A DNA stretch of 64,000 nt from Thermoguttaceae bacterium. Lineage in GTDB: Bacteria > Planctomycetota > Planctomycetia > Pirellulales > Thermoguttaceae. A program made the position numbers and the translations under genes. Numbering within the stretch: the stretch's first letter is position 1; each line of letters begins with the position of its first letter. The notes below the pieces were generated by a model that searched no databases, had not been told where the DNA came from, and saw nothing but the letters and a program-made list of their open reading frames with translations. The stretch covers positions 18,381 through 82,380 of the forward strand of contig JAFRXD010000093.1 of the NCBI GenBank assembly GCA_017441605.1. Reading direction: 5' to 3'. Positions 37,654-45,616 of the stretch are shown here, in pieces.

Positions 37654-38415
37654 ATGAAAACGCAACAATTCAATTTCTATCGCGCGCTCGCGCTACTGGC
37701 GATCCTCTGCCTCGCGACGACCGGTTGTCAAAGGTCCGAGTCGGGCCCCGGCGCGAGTAACGAGCCCGGTTCCGTCTCGCAACCGAGCGACGCGCCGAAC
37801 CCGAGCGAAGCTCCAAATCCGAGCGAAGCTCCAAATCCGAGTGACGTTCCGAACCCGAGCGACGCGTCAAAACCGAGCGAAGCTCCCGAGTCGAGCGAAG
37901 CGCCAAAACCGAGCGTAGCGCCGGAACCCGCGGAATCGGACGACGACGCGTCCAGTTCTTTGCTTGGCAAAACGCTCGCGCTCGAGGGGCTTTACCTCGA
38001 CGGAACCGAAATCGACTGGAGCTCCTATCGCGGCAAATACGTTCTCGTCGACTTCTGGACGACCTGGTGCGGCTTCTGCATTAGAGAAATCCCCTTCAAC
38101 GCCAAACTTTACGAGCGATACAACGACGCCGGATTCGAGATTATTGCGTTCAGTTGCGACGACGATCTCGACGCCTTGCGCAAGTTCGCCGAAAAACACA
38201 ACGAGCCTTGGAAGATCGCCTCGAGCGAGTTGTCCTCCAAAGCGGAGAAAAAGTACCCCAATATGGAGAGTCGCTTTGACGTCCACGGTTACCCGACGAT
38301 GATTCTGTTCGATCCCGAGGGGAAGATCGTCGACCTCAACGCGCGCGGAGCCCATTTGCAAGAGCTGCTTGAAAAAGCGTTTCCCGACGTCGAACCGATT
38401 TCCTCCGACGACTAA
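37654..38415 (+). CDS. TlpA-like thioredoxin lipoprotein
   Basis: This protein has 253 residues. A lipoprotein signal (ALALLAILCLATTGC, lipid-modified Cys25) is followed by a Pro/Ser/Glu repeat linker (about 42-95) and a TlpA/ResA-type thioredoxin domain from about 105, with FWTTWCGFC at Cys139/Cys142 and the cis-proline in GYPTM. It is thus a membrane-tethered thiol-disulfide oxidoreductase. It is the LRR-less paralogue of the two genes upstream and shares the same active-site block. AAAGGA precedes the ATG by about 10 bases. Similar proteins serve cytochrome maturation or general disulfide reduction, but no cytochrome gene is nearby. A terminator follows. Confidence 0.9.
   Translation: MKTQQFNFYRALALLAILCLATTGCQRSESGPGASNEPGSVSQPSDAPNPSEAPNPSEAPNPSDVPNPSDASKPSEAPESSEAPKPSVAPEPAESDDDASSSLLGKTLALEGLYLDGTEIDWSSYRGKYVLVDFWTTWCGFCIREIPFNAKLYERYNDAGFEIIAFSCDDDLDALRKFAEKHNEPWKIASSELSSKAEKKYPNMESRFDVHGYPTMILFDPEGKIVDLNARGAHLQELLEKAFPDVEPISSDD
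37783..37923 (+). repeat. 18-bp Pro/Ser/Glu coding repeat
   Basis: Units of 18 bp encoding variants of PSEAPN (PSDAPN, PSEAPE, PSDASK) repeat about seven to eight times and make the lipoprotein's linker. The best-conserved copies are at 37801-37838. Confidence 0.85.
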
Positions 38416-38460
38416 AACGAAGGGAATCGCGCGCGTCGCGAGTTCTCGCTAAAAACAAAA

Positions 38461-38499
38461 CGCCTCTCAACCATAAGGTCGAGGGGCGGTTTCTATTTA
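38461..38499 (+). terminator. terminator after thioredoxin lipoprotein gene
   Basis: CGCCTCTCAACC pairs with GGTCGAGGGGCG (one mismatch, one G-T) around ATAA and is followed by TTTCTATTTAATT. Confidence 0.75.
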
Positions 38500-38803
38500 A
38501 TTCCTTCGCGAACCGGGGCTACCTGAAGGACGAGCGAATCTTACCGCCCCCGCGGGCGTCCGACGTCGGCGTCAAAATAAGCGTTTCTTATAACCCGGTT
38601 CCTTGTCCGTATCTGACGGGCGTCGCTGGTAAATTTTTTCCAATTCGCCCTATTCGACCGTTTTATCGTTAAAATGGACGCGATTAAATCGTACGACCGA
38701 TCCGCCCCCTAGCGCGCTTCTAACGCGATCCGGAGCCCAACGGGGCGCCGGTAGTTTACCTCTCCTCGCGATAGCGCGAACAAAACCCGCCCTCGGCGCT
38801 CGC
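38500..38803. other. noncoding spacer between converging genes
   Basis: I see no ORF with a ribosome binding site. It contains an AT-rich patch (38630-38690) and the small palindrome GGTAGTTTACC at 38750-38760, about 45 bases beyond the stop of the aminotransferase gene. Confidence 0.4.
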
Positions 38804-40114
38804 CTAGTTAAGCGCCCGACCGATCTGCCGAACGCCTTGCCGGAGCCGATCTTCGTTCTCGACGACGGCGAGGCGCAGATACCCTTCGCCGAGCGGTCCG
38901 AACGCCGAGCCGGGGCTAACGACCACGTTGGCGTCGCTAAGGAGCCGCATCGCGAACTCGAAGGTGTTGCAGTCTTTGAGATACTTTTCGGGAATCTTTT
39001 GCCAGACGAACATCGAGGCTTTGGGGCGAACGACTTCCCACCCGATTCGCTCGAGCGCGTCGCAGAGAACGTCGCGGCGTCGCTCGTAGATTTTCGCTTG
39101 ATTAACGACGTACGCGTCGAGCTCGCGAATCGCGACGATTCCCGCGATCTGGAGCGGAACGAACGCCCCGTAGTCGTAGTACGTCTTGATCGTCGCGAGC
39201 GCGCGAACGATTTCCGAATTCCCGCAGCAGAACCCAATGCGCCATCCCGCCATACTATAGCTCTTGGACGTCGTGGTCATTTCGACCCCGACGTCGATCG
39301 CGCCGGGAACCGACAGAAAACTCGGGGTCTTGTACCCGTCGAACGTTATGTCGGCGTACGCCAAGTCGCTGAGAACCATAAAGCCGTATTTCTTGGCGAG
39401 TTTGACAAGATCGACGTAGAACTCGCGCTCGACGACCGTCGCCGTCGGATTGTGCGGGAAGTTGACGAGAACCATTTTGGGGCGCGGAAGGAACCGCTCG
39501 CAGGCGTAGGCGATTTCACCGAGCAGCCGATCGGGGTCGCGAACGTCGAGAGCCAGCGTTTCTCCGCCCGCGAGCATTACCGCGTACAGGTGCGCCGGGA
39601 AATAGGGGGACGGCACGATCGCCAAGTCCCCGGGACCGCACAGCGCGAGGATCGTGTGGCTCAACGCGTCTTTAGAGCCAAGCGTCGCCATCGTTTCCGT
39701 CTCCGGGTTGAGGCGAACCCCGTAGTATTTCAGGTAGCGCGACGCGATTTCGCGACGCAAATTCGCGATTCCGCGCGCCGCCCCGTAACCGTGGACTTTC
39801 GGATTGAGAATCGCCTCGCCGAGCTTGTCGATCACCTTTTGGTCCGGAGGATCGGTCGGGCTGCCCATTCCGAGATCGACCACGTCCGCCCCCGACCGGC
39901 GCTTGGCGTATTTCAGCGCGTTGAGCTCCGCGAAAAGATACGGCGGCAGTTTCTTAATGCGATCCGCCACGTTGATCTCGAACGGGCGCGCGTCGTCCGG
40001 CGCGTCGTCGGTCGACTCCCGAGCCCCGGCGAGCGCCGCCGTCGCCTCCGCCGTGATATCGACCGGTTCGTTGCGTCGCTCGTCTTCCGAAAATCGCTCG
40101 TTTGTCGCGCTCAT
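38804..40114 (-). CDS. class I/II aminotransferase (AlaC/DapL-like)
   Basis: This 436-residue PLP fold-type I aminotransferase closely resembles AlaC (YfdZ) glutamate-pyruvate aminotransferase and the related LL-diaminopimelate aminotransferases. Matching phrases are [31 protein letters not shown], the Asn-Pro pair in [21 protein letters not shown], and the PLP lysine Lys284 in [15 protein letters not shown]. It has an acidic N-terminal extension of about 48 residues ahead of the family start. GAGGAG lies 7 bases before the ATG at 40114, supporting the longer start. Since lysA is also in the window, a role in lysine/diaminopimelate synthesis is possible, but alanine synthesis is as likely. 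Confidence 0.88.
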   Translation of the reverse strand: MSATNERFSEDERRNEPVDITAEATAALAGARESTDDAPDDARPFEINVADRIKKLPPYLFAELNALKYAKRRSGADVVDLGMGSPTDPPDQKVIDKLGEAILNPKVHGYGAARGIANLRREIASRYLKYYGVRLNPETETMATLGSKDALSHTILALCGPGDLAIVPSPYFPAHLYAVMLAGGETLALDVRDPDRLLGEIAYACERFLPRPKMVLVNFPHNPTATVVEREFYVDLVKLAKKYGFMVLSDLAYADITFDGYKTPSFLSVPGAIDVGVEMTTTSKSYSMAGWRIGFCCGNSEIVRALATIKTYYDYGAFVPLQIAGIVAIRELDAYVVNQAKIYERRRDVLCDALERIGWEVVRPKASMFVWQKIPEKYLKDCNTFEFAMRLLSDANVVVSPGSAFGPLGEGYLRLAVVENEDRLRQGVRQIGRALN

Positions 40115-40188
40115 CGCTCTTTCTCCTCGTTGGGTCGTTCGACGCTCGTCGGCCCTCCCGCGAGCGCCGTTCTTCGCGTCGACTCGAC

Positions 40189-40194
40189 ATTATA
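40189..40194 (-). promoter_or_regulatory. candidate -10 element for aminotransferase gene
   Basis: A perfect minus-strand TATAAT lies 75 bases before the ATG. No good -35 hexamer is present at the usual distance, so this is only suggestive. Confidence 0.3.
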
Positions 40195-40266
40195 CCCCCG
40201 AAAGAGCGTTTGACGAGACCGGGCGCCAAAAACCTTCGTTTTTTTCGAGCTCGACCCCAATTTCGC

Positions 40267-40295
40267 TTGCGCTCGCGTCTCGTTTCCCTTATCAT
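40267..40295 (+). promoter_or_regulatory. promoter of SelA-like gene
   Basis: TTGCGC, a 17-base spacer and TATCAT precede the ATG at 40343 by about 48 bases. Confidence 0.5.
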
Positions 40296-40342
40296 TACCG
40301 GATCGAGCGCGCCGCTAGCCGACGCGCCGAAAGGAGATTGCG

Positions 40343-41761
40343 ATGACTAAACCGACCCCCCAGACCGTCTTTTCGTTCGCGTTTATCACGGAAGTTCTTT
40401 CGTCTCCGAAAGTTAAGGCGATCGCGAAGCGGCTTCGGCCCGACTCCGTTTGGCTCGCCCTGAAAGAGGTGTTCGACGACGCCTCGCGCGAGCTGCTGAG
40501 CTCCGCGACCGAGCGGCGACTTCCCGACGTCAACGAGCTCGTCGAGCGCGCCGTCGAGCGCCTCAAAGCGCTCGTCGGGGTCGTCGAACCCCTCGAAATC
40601 GACGCCCGAGGGCGAATTCTCCCAGACGCTCGCGAGCGATTGGCCCCCGTCGCGATGGAGGAGGGTTGCTGGGCCCTCGTCGAGCCCGACTCCGACTCCG
40701 CGCGCCGACGCGTCGCCCTGCGCGAAAAAGACGCCCTGGCGAAACTCGCCCGCCTTGGGGGCTCGGAGGCCGCCGCCGTCTTTCCGAATCGCGAAATCGC
40801 GCGAATCGCGGTTCTCGCCGCGCTCGCTTCCGAGGGGCGATCGCTGGTCGTCGCGCGCAGAGACCTGTTCGAGCGCGAGAACGGCGATCGACTCGAAGAC
40901 GCCTTCGCGGCGGTTCAGAATTTGTTGCGCCGGGAAATCGGCGCCTGCAACGCCGTCTCGCGCGAGGACTACGAGCGCGCGATCGACGCGGGAACCGGAT
41001 TGGTCTGGCGCTCGTTCGGGCGCTGGTCGCTCGGAGGGCGCGCGGTTCTCGCGAGCGAAATCGCCCGTCTGAAAGGAGTGAGCGGGCGCGCGTTCGACGT
41101 TTTGGGCGAGTTCGAGTACGCGCCTCTGCTCGACTTTTCCGAGTTCTTCGACGCGACGATTCCGACCGTCGCCGAGCGACTCAAGAACGGGTTCGACCTG
41201 GTTCTCTGCGACGGTTCCGGCTTGATCGGGGGACCCTCGCTCGGGCTGGTTTTCGGCTCGCGCGAACGAATCGACGCGATTTCCCGAACGACGATCGCCA
41301 GGGTCGTCCAAACGGAGCGCGCGCGATTCGCCCAGCTGGTCAAGACCCTGGAGCTCTCCGAGAATCGCGACGTCGCCTTCGAAACGATCCCGGTCGCCCG
41401 AACCGTCTCGACCTCGATCGCGAATTTGGAGAGTCGCGCCAAACGCCTCGCCGCGCTCCTGGAGACCTGCGAGGTCGTTCAGCTCGCCCGCGCGATCGAA
41501 GGCAGGTCGACGCTCTGCTCCGAGTCCTCCCTCGGCACGATTCCAACCCGATTGGTCGAGATTCGTCCCCGGGGTTTTTCGAGCGCGGAATTCGCCGCCA
41601 GGCTCGAGAAATCCTCCCCGCGAGTCCTCGCCCGATGGACCCCCGACGTCGTTTTGCTCGACGTTCGAACGATCGCCCCCGACCAAGACGGGCTCGTCGC
41701 CGACCTCTTCGAGCGGCTCTCGAATCCCGACGCGCTGGACAATTTGCGACTCGCGGAGTAA
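40343..41761 (+). CDS. SelA-like protein lacking the PLP lysine
   Basis: This protein has 472 residues. It resembles L-seryl-tRNA(Sec) selenium transferase, a PLP enzyme of selenocysteine synthesis: an N-terminal RRLPDVNELVERAV block and, at residues 289-303, CDGSGLIGGPSLGLV, which lines up with the SelA signature SGDKLLGGPQAGIIV. In SelA the Lys of that motif binds PLP; here the aligned residue is Gly293. The length matches SelA (about 463). It may have lost transferase activity and be a pseudo-enzyme, or the true lysine may lie elsewhere. No selB, selD or tRNA-Sec is in the window. AAAGGAG lies 7 bases before the ATG. The exported-protein gene begins 105 bases downstream. Confidence 0.65.
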   Translation: MTKPTPQTVFSFAFITEVLSSPKVKAIAKRLRPDSVWLALKEVFDDASRELLSSATERRLPDVNELVERAVERLKALVGVVEPLEIDARGRILPDARERLAPVAMEEGCWALVEPDSDSARRRVALREKDALAKLARLGGSEAAAVFPNREIARIAVLAALASEGRSLVVARRDLFERENGDRLEDAFAAVQNLLRREIGACNAVSREDYERAIDAGTGLVWRSFGRWSLGGRAVLASEIARLKGVSGRAFDVLGEFEYAPLLDFSEFFDATIPTVAERLKNGFDLVLCDGSGLIGGPSLGLVFGSRERIDAISRTTIARVVQTERARFAQLVKTLELSENRDVAFETIPVARTVSTSIANLESRAKRLAALLETCEVVQLARAIEGRSTLCSESSLGTIPTRLVEIRPRGFSSAEFAARLEKSSPRVLARWTPDVVLLDVRTIAPDQDGLVADLFERLSNPDALDNLRLAE

Positions 41762-41866
41762 AAAAGCTATTTACGCGGCTCGACAAATTCGATACCGTTT
41801 CCCCGTGCCTTGACTCGACGGTCGGCGTCGACGGCTCGCAACGAACGACTTTCCCTGAATAATCCG

Positions 41867-43006
41867 ATGCGAAGACTTATTTGGATCGCGTCCCTCGCGG
41901 CGCCCGCGCTCCTCGCCGGCTCGTTTTACGGAACGAGCGGCTCCGAGGGCGATTCGCTCCCGAGTCGGGTCGCGGTCGCGTCCGGAGAGGAGCCGCGAGC
42001 CGAGTCCGCGCTAGTCGAGACTCCGCAACCGACCGAGCCGAGCCCCGACGAGCCCGTCGTTTACGCGACCGAACAAGCCCCCGAACCGAAGGAGGCGGAA
42101 TCGAGCGAAGCCCCGGAAGTCTCGCGAGAATCCGCGGCGACCGAAGAGACGGTTCTCGCGCCCGCCCCCTTCCAAGGGACTTATATCGAAGCGCGCGGCC
42201 CGTTCGGAGGAACGTTCGGATTCGGGCTGGCGACCTCCCCCGAGCCGATCGACGCCGACGAATTCCCGCTGGCGACCCCTCAGGTCGAGCGAGACTGCGA
42301 TCGCGAGTCGATTATTTGCTCCGCTTGGGCGAAGTTTCCGGTCGGTTCTTGGGCGCGTTGGCGCGCGACGACCACCGGTTGGGAGAACGGCCGTCCCGCG
42401 CGAAGCGTAACCGAAACCCGCGCTTGTCTTAAGAGCGTCGACCGCGCGACCGGGCGATACGAGCTTCAGTTCGACTCCACGATCAAGATGGGCTCGGTCG
42501 ACTTTTCAAGCAAATCGGAAACGATTACCTACGATTTCTGGGACGTTCCCGTCGACGAGTCCGCGCGCGCGGAAAACTTGGCCCCCGTCAATTTGCGCAT
42601 CGGGCTGCGAACGATCCCCTGCCGAACCCGCCGAGTCGTTCGCGAAACCCCCAAATACCGAGAGACGACCACGATCTGGTACTCGACCGTCGTCGCCCCC
42701 TATATCTTCCAGCGCGAGACGATTCGCGAGTCGAAAACCGACGCCCCCTCGTCTCGCGAACTCTACGTCGTTCAGAAAATCCCGCCGCGCATCGCCCTCG
42801 GCGCCGCCGCGAACAACTACGTCGCGCGCTCCGGATCGGTCGAGGGCGCGAGCTCTTCCTCGAAAACTCTCGCCCTAGCCCCGACCGTCCCAGGGCTTAC
42901 AATTCGCGAAACCTCCGACGAAACCGCCCGCGAACCCCGAGCCGACTCCGAGCCGGTCGTCTACCGTACCGAAGTCGCCCTCGTCGATTACTACGTTCCG
43001 CGGTAG
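41867..43006 (+). CDS. exported protein of unknown function
   Basis: This protein has 379 residues and no family is recognised. The ATG at 41867 opens a signal-peptide-like N-terminus (MRRLIWIASLAAPALLAGSFYG), but there is no clear ribosome binding site; the frame is open to 41810. A Pro/Glu/Ser-rich disordered region (about 30-105) is followed by a compact region containing CSAWAKFPVGSWARWRATTTGWENGRPARSV, which looks like a conserved beta-rich domain, and a Cys pair (residues about 170-190). It could be a periplasmic or envelope protein. It lies downstream of the SelA-like gene on the same strand. Confidence 0.65.
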   Translation: MRRLIWIASLAAPALLAGSFYGTSGSEGDSLPSRVAVASGEEPRAESALVETPQPTEPSPDEPVVYATEQAPEPKEAESSEAPEVSRESAATEETVLAPAPFQGTYIEARGPFGGTFGFGLATSPEPIDADEFPLATPQVERDCDRESIICSAWAKFPVGSWARWRATTTGWENGRPARSVTETRACLKSVDRATGRYELQFDSTIKMGSVDFSSKSETITYDFWDVPVDESARAENLAPVNLRIGLRTIPCRTRRVVRETPKYRETTTIWYSTVVAPYIFQRETIRESKTDAPSSRELYVVQKIPPRIALGAAANNYVARSGSVEGASSSSKTLALAPTVPGLTIRETSDETAREPRADSEPVVYRTEVALVDYYVPR

Positions 43007-43058
43007 CGCGCGTCTTCAAACGATTTCGTTTTACGGCTAACGATCAAAAAATCTGATC

Positions 43059-43077
43059 CTTGTACATAAAGTACAAG
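43059..43077. repeat. perfect 7-bp inverted repeat
   Basis: CTTGTAC and GTACAAG flank ATAAA, just after GATCAAAAAATCTGATC. It could be an operator or part of a weak terminator for the gene ending at 43006. Confidence 0.35.
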
Positions 43078-43431
43078 TTCGCCGCGATAACGATAACCAT
43101 ATCCGCGCCATTCCCGGTTAGCGTAGAATATGGACGCAAGCCGCCGCGATCATAATGAGGAAATAAACGAGTGTCCCGCGGCCGGCTAACCCGTTTTCGA
43201 AAATCTCGCTTTGTTTCGAATAAACCGGCTCGCCGCGTTTTTCGATATTTGGTTTCGCGTCTTTAAATCGCGCGTTTCATCGTTTAGTCATCGCCCCGCC
43301 TCGTTAAACGTCTAAACAATTTTTATCAAAACGGTTTCCTCGACCGCGAGCCCCATGCTCGCGTCTCCCCATAGTAAGCGAAATCCCGCTTGGCGACAAC
43401 GCTCCTTTTCCCGATTTGCTCCCCCTTTCAA

Positions 43432-43458
43432 ACAAAAAAGCCGTCCATAGGACGGCTT
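43432..43458 (-). terminator. terminator of CE7-GH16 gene
   Basis: On the minus strand AAGCCGTCC-TAT-GGACGGCTT is followed by TTTTGTTTG, about 105 bases after the stop at 43565. Confidence 0.8.
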
Positions 43459-43564
43459 CGTTTGGAGTCGTTTTGGCAATTTGGGAGCCAAAAAAGGAAG
43501 TTAAGACCAAAAGAGACTACCGACCAACGGGAGCGGGTAGTTTACCCAGGTTGCGGCGGTAAAG

Positions 43565-45580
43565 CTAAAAGGTCCAATGCCTTATGTAGTCGATTTCAAA
43601 CGTCGCGGGGAGCTCGGACGGATCGGGCAGACCGAACCATTCGGGCATCGTCTCGCTATCGAAATTGACGTTGAGCGGCTGAGTCCAGTACTTGTTCTCG
43701 GACTCGCGAACGAGTTGGTCGTCGACGTACCAGCGGAGCTTCTCGGGCGTCCAGAGCAGCCCGTACCGATGGAAATCGTTGACGAACCGGTACGGCGCGT
43801 CCCACGTTCCTCCGTCGGAAATGTGCTTGTCGCCGGTCTCGGGCGTCTTCATCACGTGCAAGTTCATGTGATAAATCGAGCCGTGCTTCGGGTGCGCTCC
43901 GCTCATTTCGTAGACGTCGATTTCGGTCCAGCGCTCCCCGTCGTCCGCGTAGAACCAGAACGAACTCGACGCTTTCGAGTTCATCGGCTTGGAGCGAACC
44001 TCGAAATATCCGTACAGCGTCGTTTCTTTGCTCTTGACCGCCGCGGTCGTAAAGTCTTTGTACCCCTCGGGCAACCCCTCGCGATTCTCCGCGCGCGCCG
44101 TCAATTTCAGGAACCCGTCTTCGACCGTAACGTTCTCCTTGGCGAAATAGCCGGGTTGTCGTCCCAGCCAGCCGGGATTGTGATCCCACCACTTTTCGGA
44201 GTCGAACGTCCCGTTGAACTCGTCGCTTACCGACGGATCGAAGGTCCAAGTCCCTTCGAGCGGGCATTTCGGCGCTTTGAGCTGGGCTTTCATTTCGGCG
44301 AGCGCCGGTCCGTAATTCCGGTCGGTTACGTGCGTTACCTCCGCCCCGTAGAGAATCAGCTTATGCTCCGACGGAATCCCGTTGTACGCGGCGTAGACCG
44401 AGCTGGGACAGCAGGTAACGTCTCGGAATCCGACCGTTACGGCGATCGGAACGTCGATGCTTTGCGCGAAGTTCGCCGCGTCGTAATACCGAGATCCCTC
44501 GCGAACTTTCGCTTTGACGTCCTCGTCGTTTCGCCAGCGCCAGTTCTCGATCAGTTGCGGCCAACCCGCGTTGCGACCCGTTTCCGAGCCCCCGTGGTCG
44601 CACATCGCCGGAACCGAGCAAACCGCGCGCCGAATGTGTTTGTTCAAGCCGGTTAGAATCAATCCGAACCCGCCTCCTTGGCTCGTGCCGTGGTATCCGA
44701 TCCGGTCCGCGTCGACGCACTTCTGTTCCGCGAGCCAATCGACCGCGCGATCAAGCCCGAGAATCGGAGCGCGATAGAAGTATTCGTCTCGGTTTTCCGC
44801 GTTGTGCTCGAAGTAGTTGCGACCCAGTTCTTGGTTGTATTTCGCGTAGGCTTCCCCGCGCTCCTTCTCGTCGATCGGAACCTCGTACGGGAAAACGTTG
44901 AGCGTCAGAACGACGAACCCCTCGTCGACCGTGCCCGGATCCGGCGCGAACCCGAGCCCCGCCCACGCGACGTTCACGATTGCCGGGTGTTCCAAATCTC
45001 CGGTCTTCGGAACCCCGTACCAGCCGTAAACCCGTTGCCCGTTAATCGTCGCGAAGCTAATCGCCCACATTTCGCGAGTATCGTTCGAAAACTCGTCGAG
45101 CTTGCGGGTTTGGACGTCGATCGGAATCTCGCGAACCTCCTCTTTCCCCTTCGCCCAGTACTCGTCGAAATCGTCCGGCTTCGGGAGCCCTTGGGTTATC
45201 TGGTCGGGATCGAACCCCGCTCCAGCGACTTCCTCGATCGTCTTGTCGTCGGAGATCTTAATCGACGCGAAGACCTTAATAAACCCCGGCTTGTCGAGCG
45301 AGCATTGGAACTCCCCCTTGGTCTTTTGCGCCAGATCGACGCTTTCTTCCGCTAGGAGCGTCGCCCCGTCGTTGGTGACGCGAACCGTCATCGTTCCCCG
45401 ATCGACCGTCGCCCCGTCGGCTCCTAGCGCCTCGACCGTGAATCCGGCTTGGTCTCCGACCGAATAGAGGCAGTTCTCGCGATCGAATCGAATCGCGATT
45501 TTCGACGCGTCGTCCGCGAGCGAAATCGACGCGAAAAGCGCCGCGAACAACCCCGCGAGCGCGCATAGTCTTCTCGTCAT
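43565..45580 (-). CDS. secreted CE7 acetyl esterase-GH16 glycosidase fusion
   Basis: This protein has 671 residues. After a signal peptide (MTRRLCALAGLFAALFASISLA) and a beta-rich segment (about 24-120) comes a CE7 acetyl xylan esterase/cephalosporin-C deacetylase domain with the nucleophile Ser300 in GTSQGGG, Asp387 in GFRDVTCCPSS and the probable His417. Residues about 441-671 form a GH16 domain with the bulged catalytic motif EIDVYE: nucleophile Glu553, Asp555 and acid/base Glu558. The bulged type is found in agarases, carrageenases and laminarinases. It would remove acetyl groups and cut the backbone of one polysaccharide, substrate unknown. The gene lies 36 bases after gltX on the same strand and has its own terminator. 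Confidence 0.88.
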   Translation of the reverse strand: MTRRLCALAGLFAALFASISLADDASKIAIRFDRENCLYSVGDQAGFTVEALGADGATVDRGTMTVRVTNDGATLLAEESVDLAQKTKGEFQCSLDKPGFIKVFASIKISDDKTIEEVAGAGFDPDQITQGLPKPDDFDEYWAKGKEEVREIPIDVQTRKLDEFSNDTREMWAISFATINGQRVYGWYGVPKTGDLEHPAIVNVAWAGLGFAPDPGTVDEGFVVLTLNVFPYEVPIDEKERGEAYAKYNQELGRNYFEHNAENRDEYFYRAPILGLDRAVDWLAEQKCVDADRIGYHGTSQGGGFGLILTGLNKHIRRAVCSVPAMCDHGGSETGRNAGWPQLIENWRWRNDEDVKAKVREGSRYYDAANFAQSIDVPIAVTVGFRDVTCCPSSVYAAYNGIPSEHKLILYGAEVTHVTDRNYGPALAEMKAQLKAPKCPLEGTWTFDPSVSDEFNGTFDSEKWWDHNPGWLGRQPGYFAKENVTVEDGFLKLTARAENREGLPEGYKDFTTAAVKSKETTLYGYFEVRSKPMNSKASSSFWFYADDGERWTEIDVYEMSGAHPKHGSIYHMNLHVMKTPETGDKHISDGGTWDAPYRFVNDFHRYGLLWTPEKLRWYVDDQLVRESENKYWTQPLNVNFDSETMPEWFGLPDPSELPATFEIDYIRHWTF

Positions 45581-45616
45581 AACAGTATCTCCTTGCGCGA
45601 GTTAAAAAGACGCTTC

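Larger units (their letters stand above)
43007..43564. other. noncoding AT-richer spacer
   Basis: No ORF here has a credible start. Visible structures are a perfect inverted repeat CTTGTAC/GTACAAG (43059-43077), the minus-strand terminator at 43432-43458 and the palindrome GGGTAGTTTACCC at 43535-43547, just beyond the stop of the minus-strand gene. A/T content is higher than in the neighbouring genes. Function is unknown. Confidence 0.4.

Noticed and set aside
37398..37760. Small ORF starting in the TAATG after the second LRR-thioredoxin gene
   Set aside because: It overlaps the lipoprotein gene's signal sequence, has no ribosome binding site of its own and shows no domain.
40343..41761. Evidence for a selenocysteine system
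   Set aside because: The SelA-like protein appears to lack its lysine, no selB, selD or tRNA-Sec is seen, and no gene here shows an in-frame TGA at a redox site; the thioredoxins have plain WCGFC.
40450..41862. Plus-strand open frame of 470 codons over the SelA-like gene
   Set aside because: It is an Arg-rich shadow in another frame; the SelA-like frame has family motifs, a promoter and a ribosome binding site.
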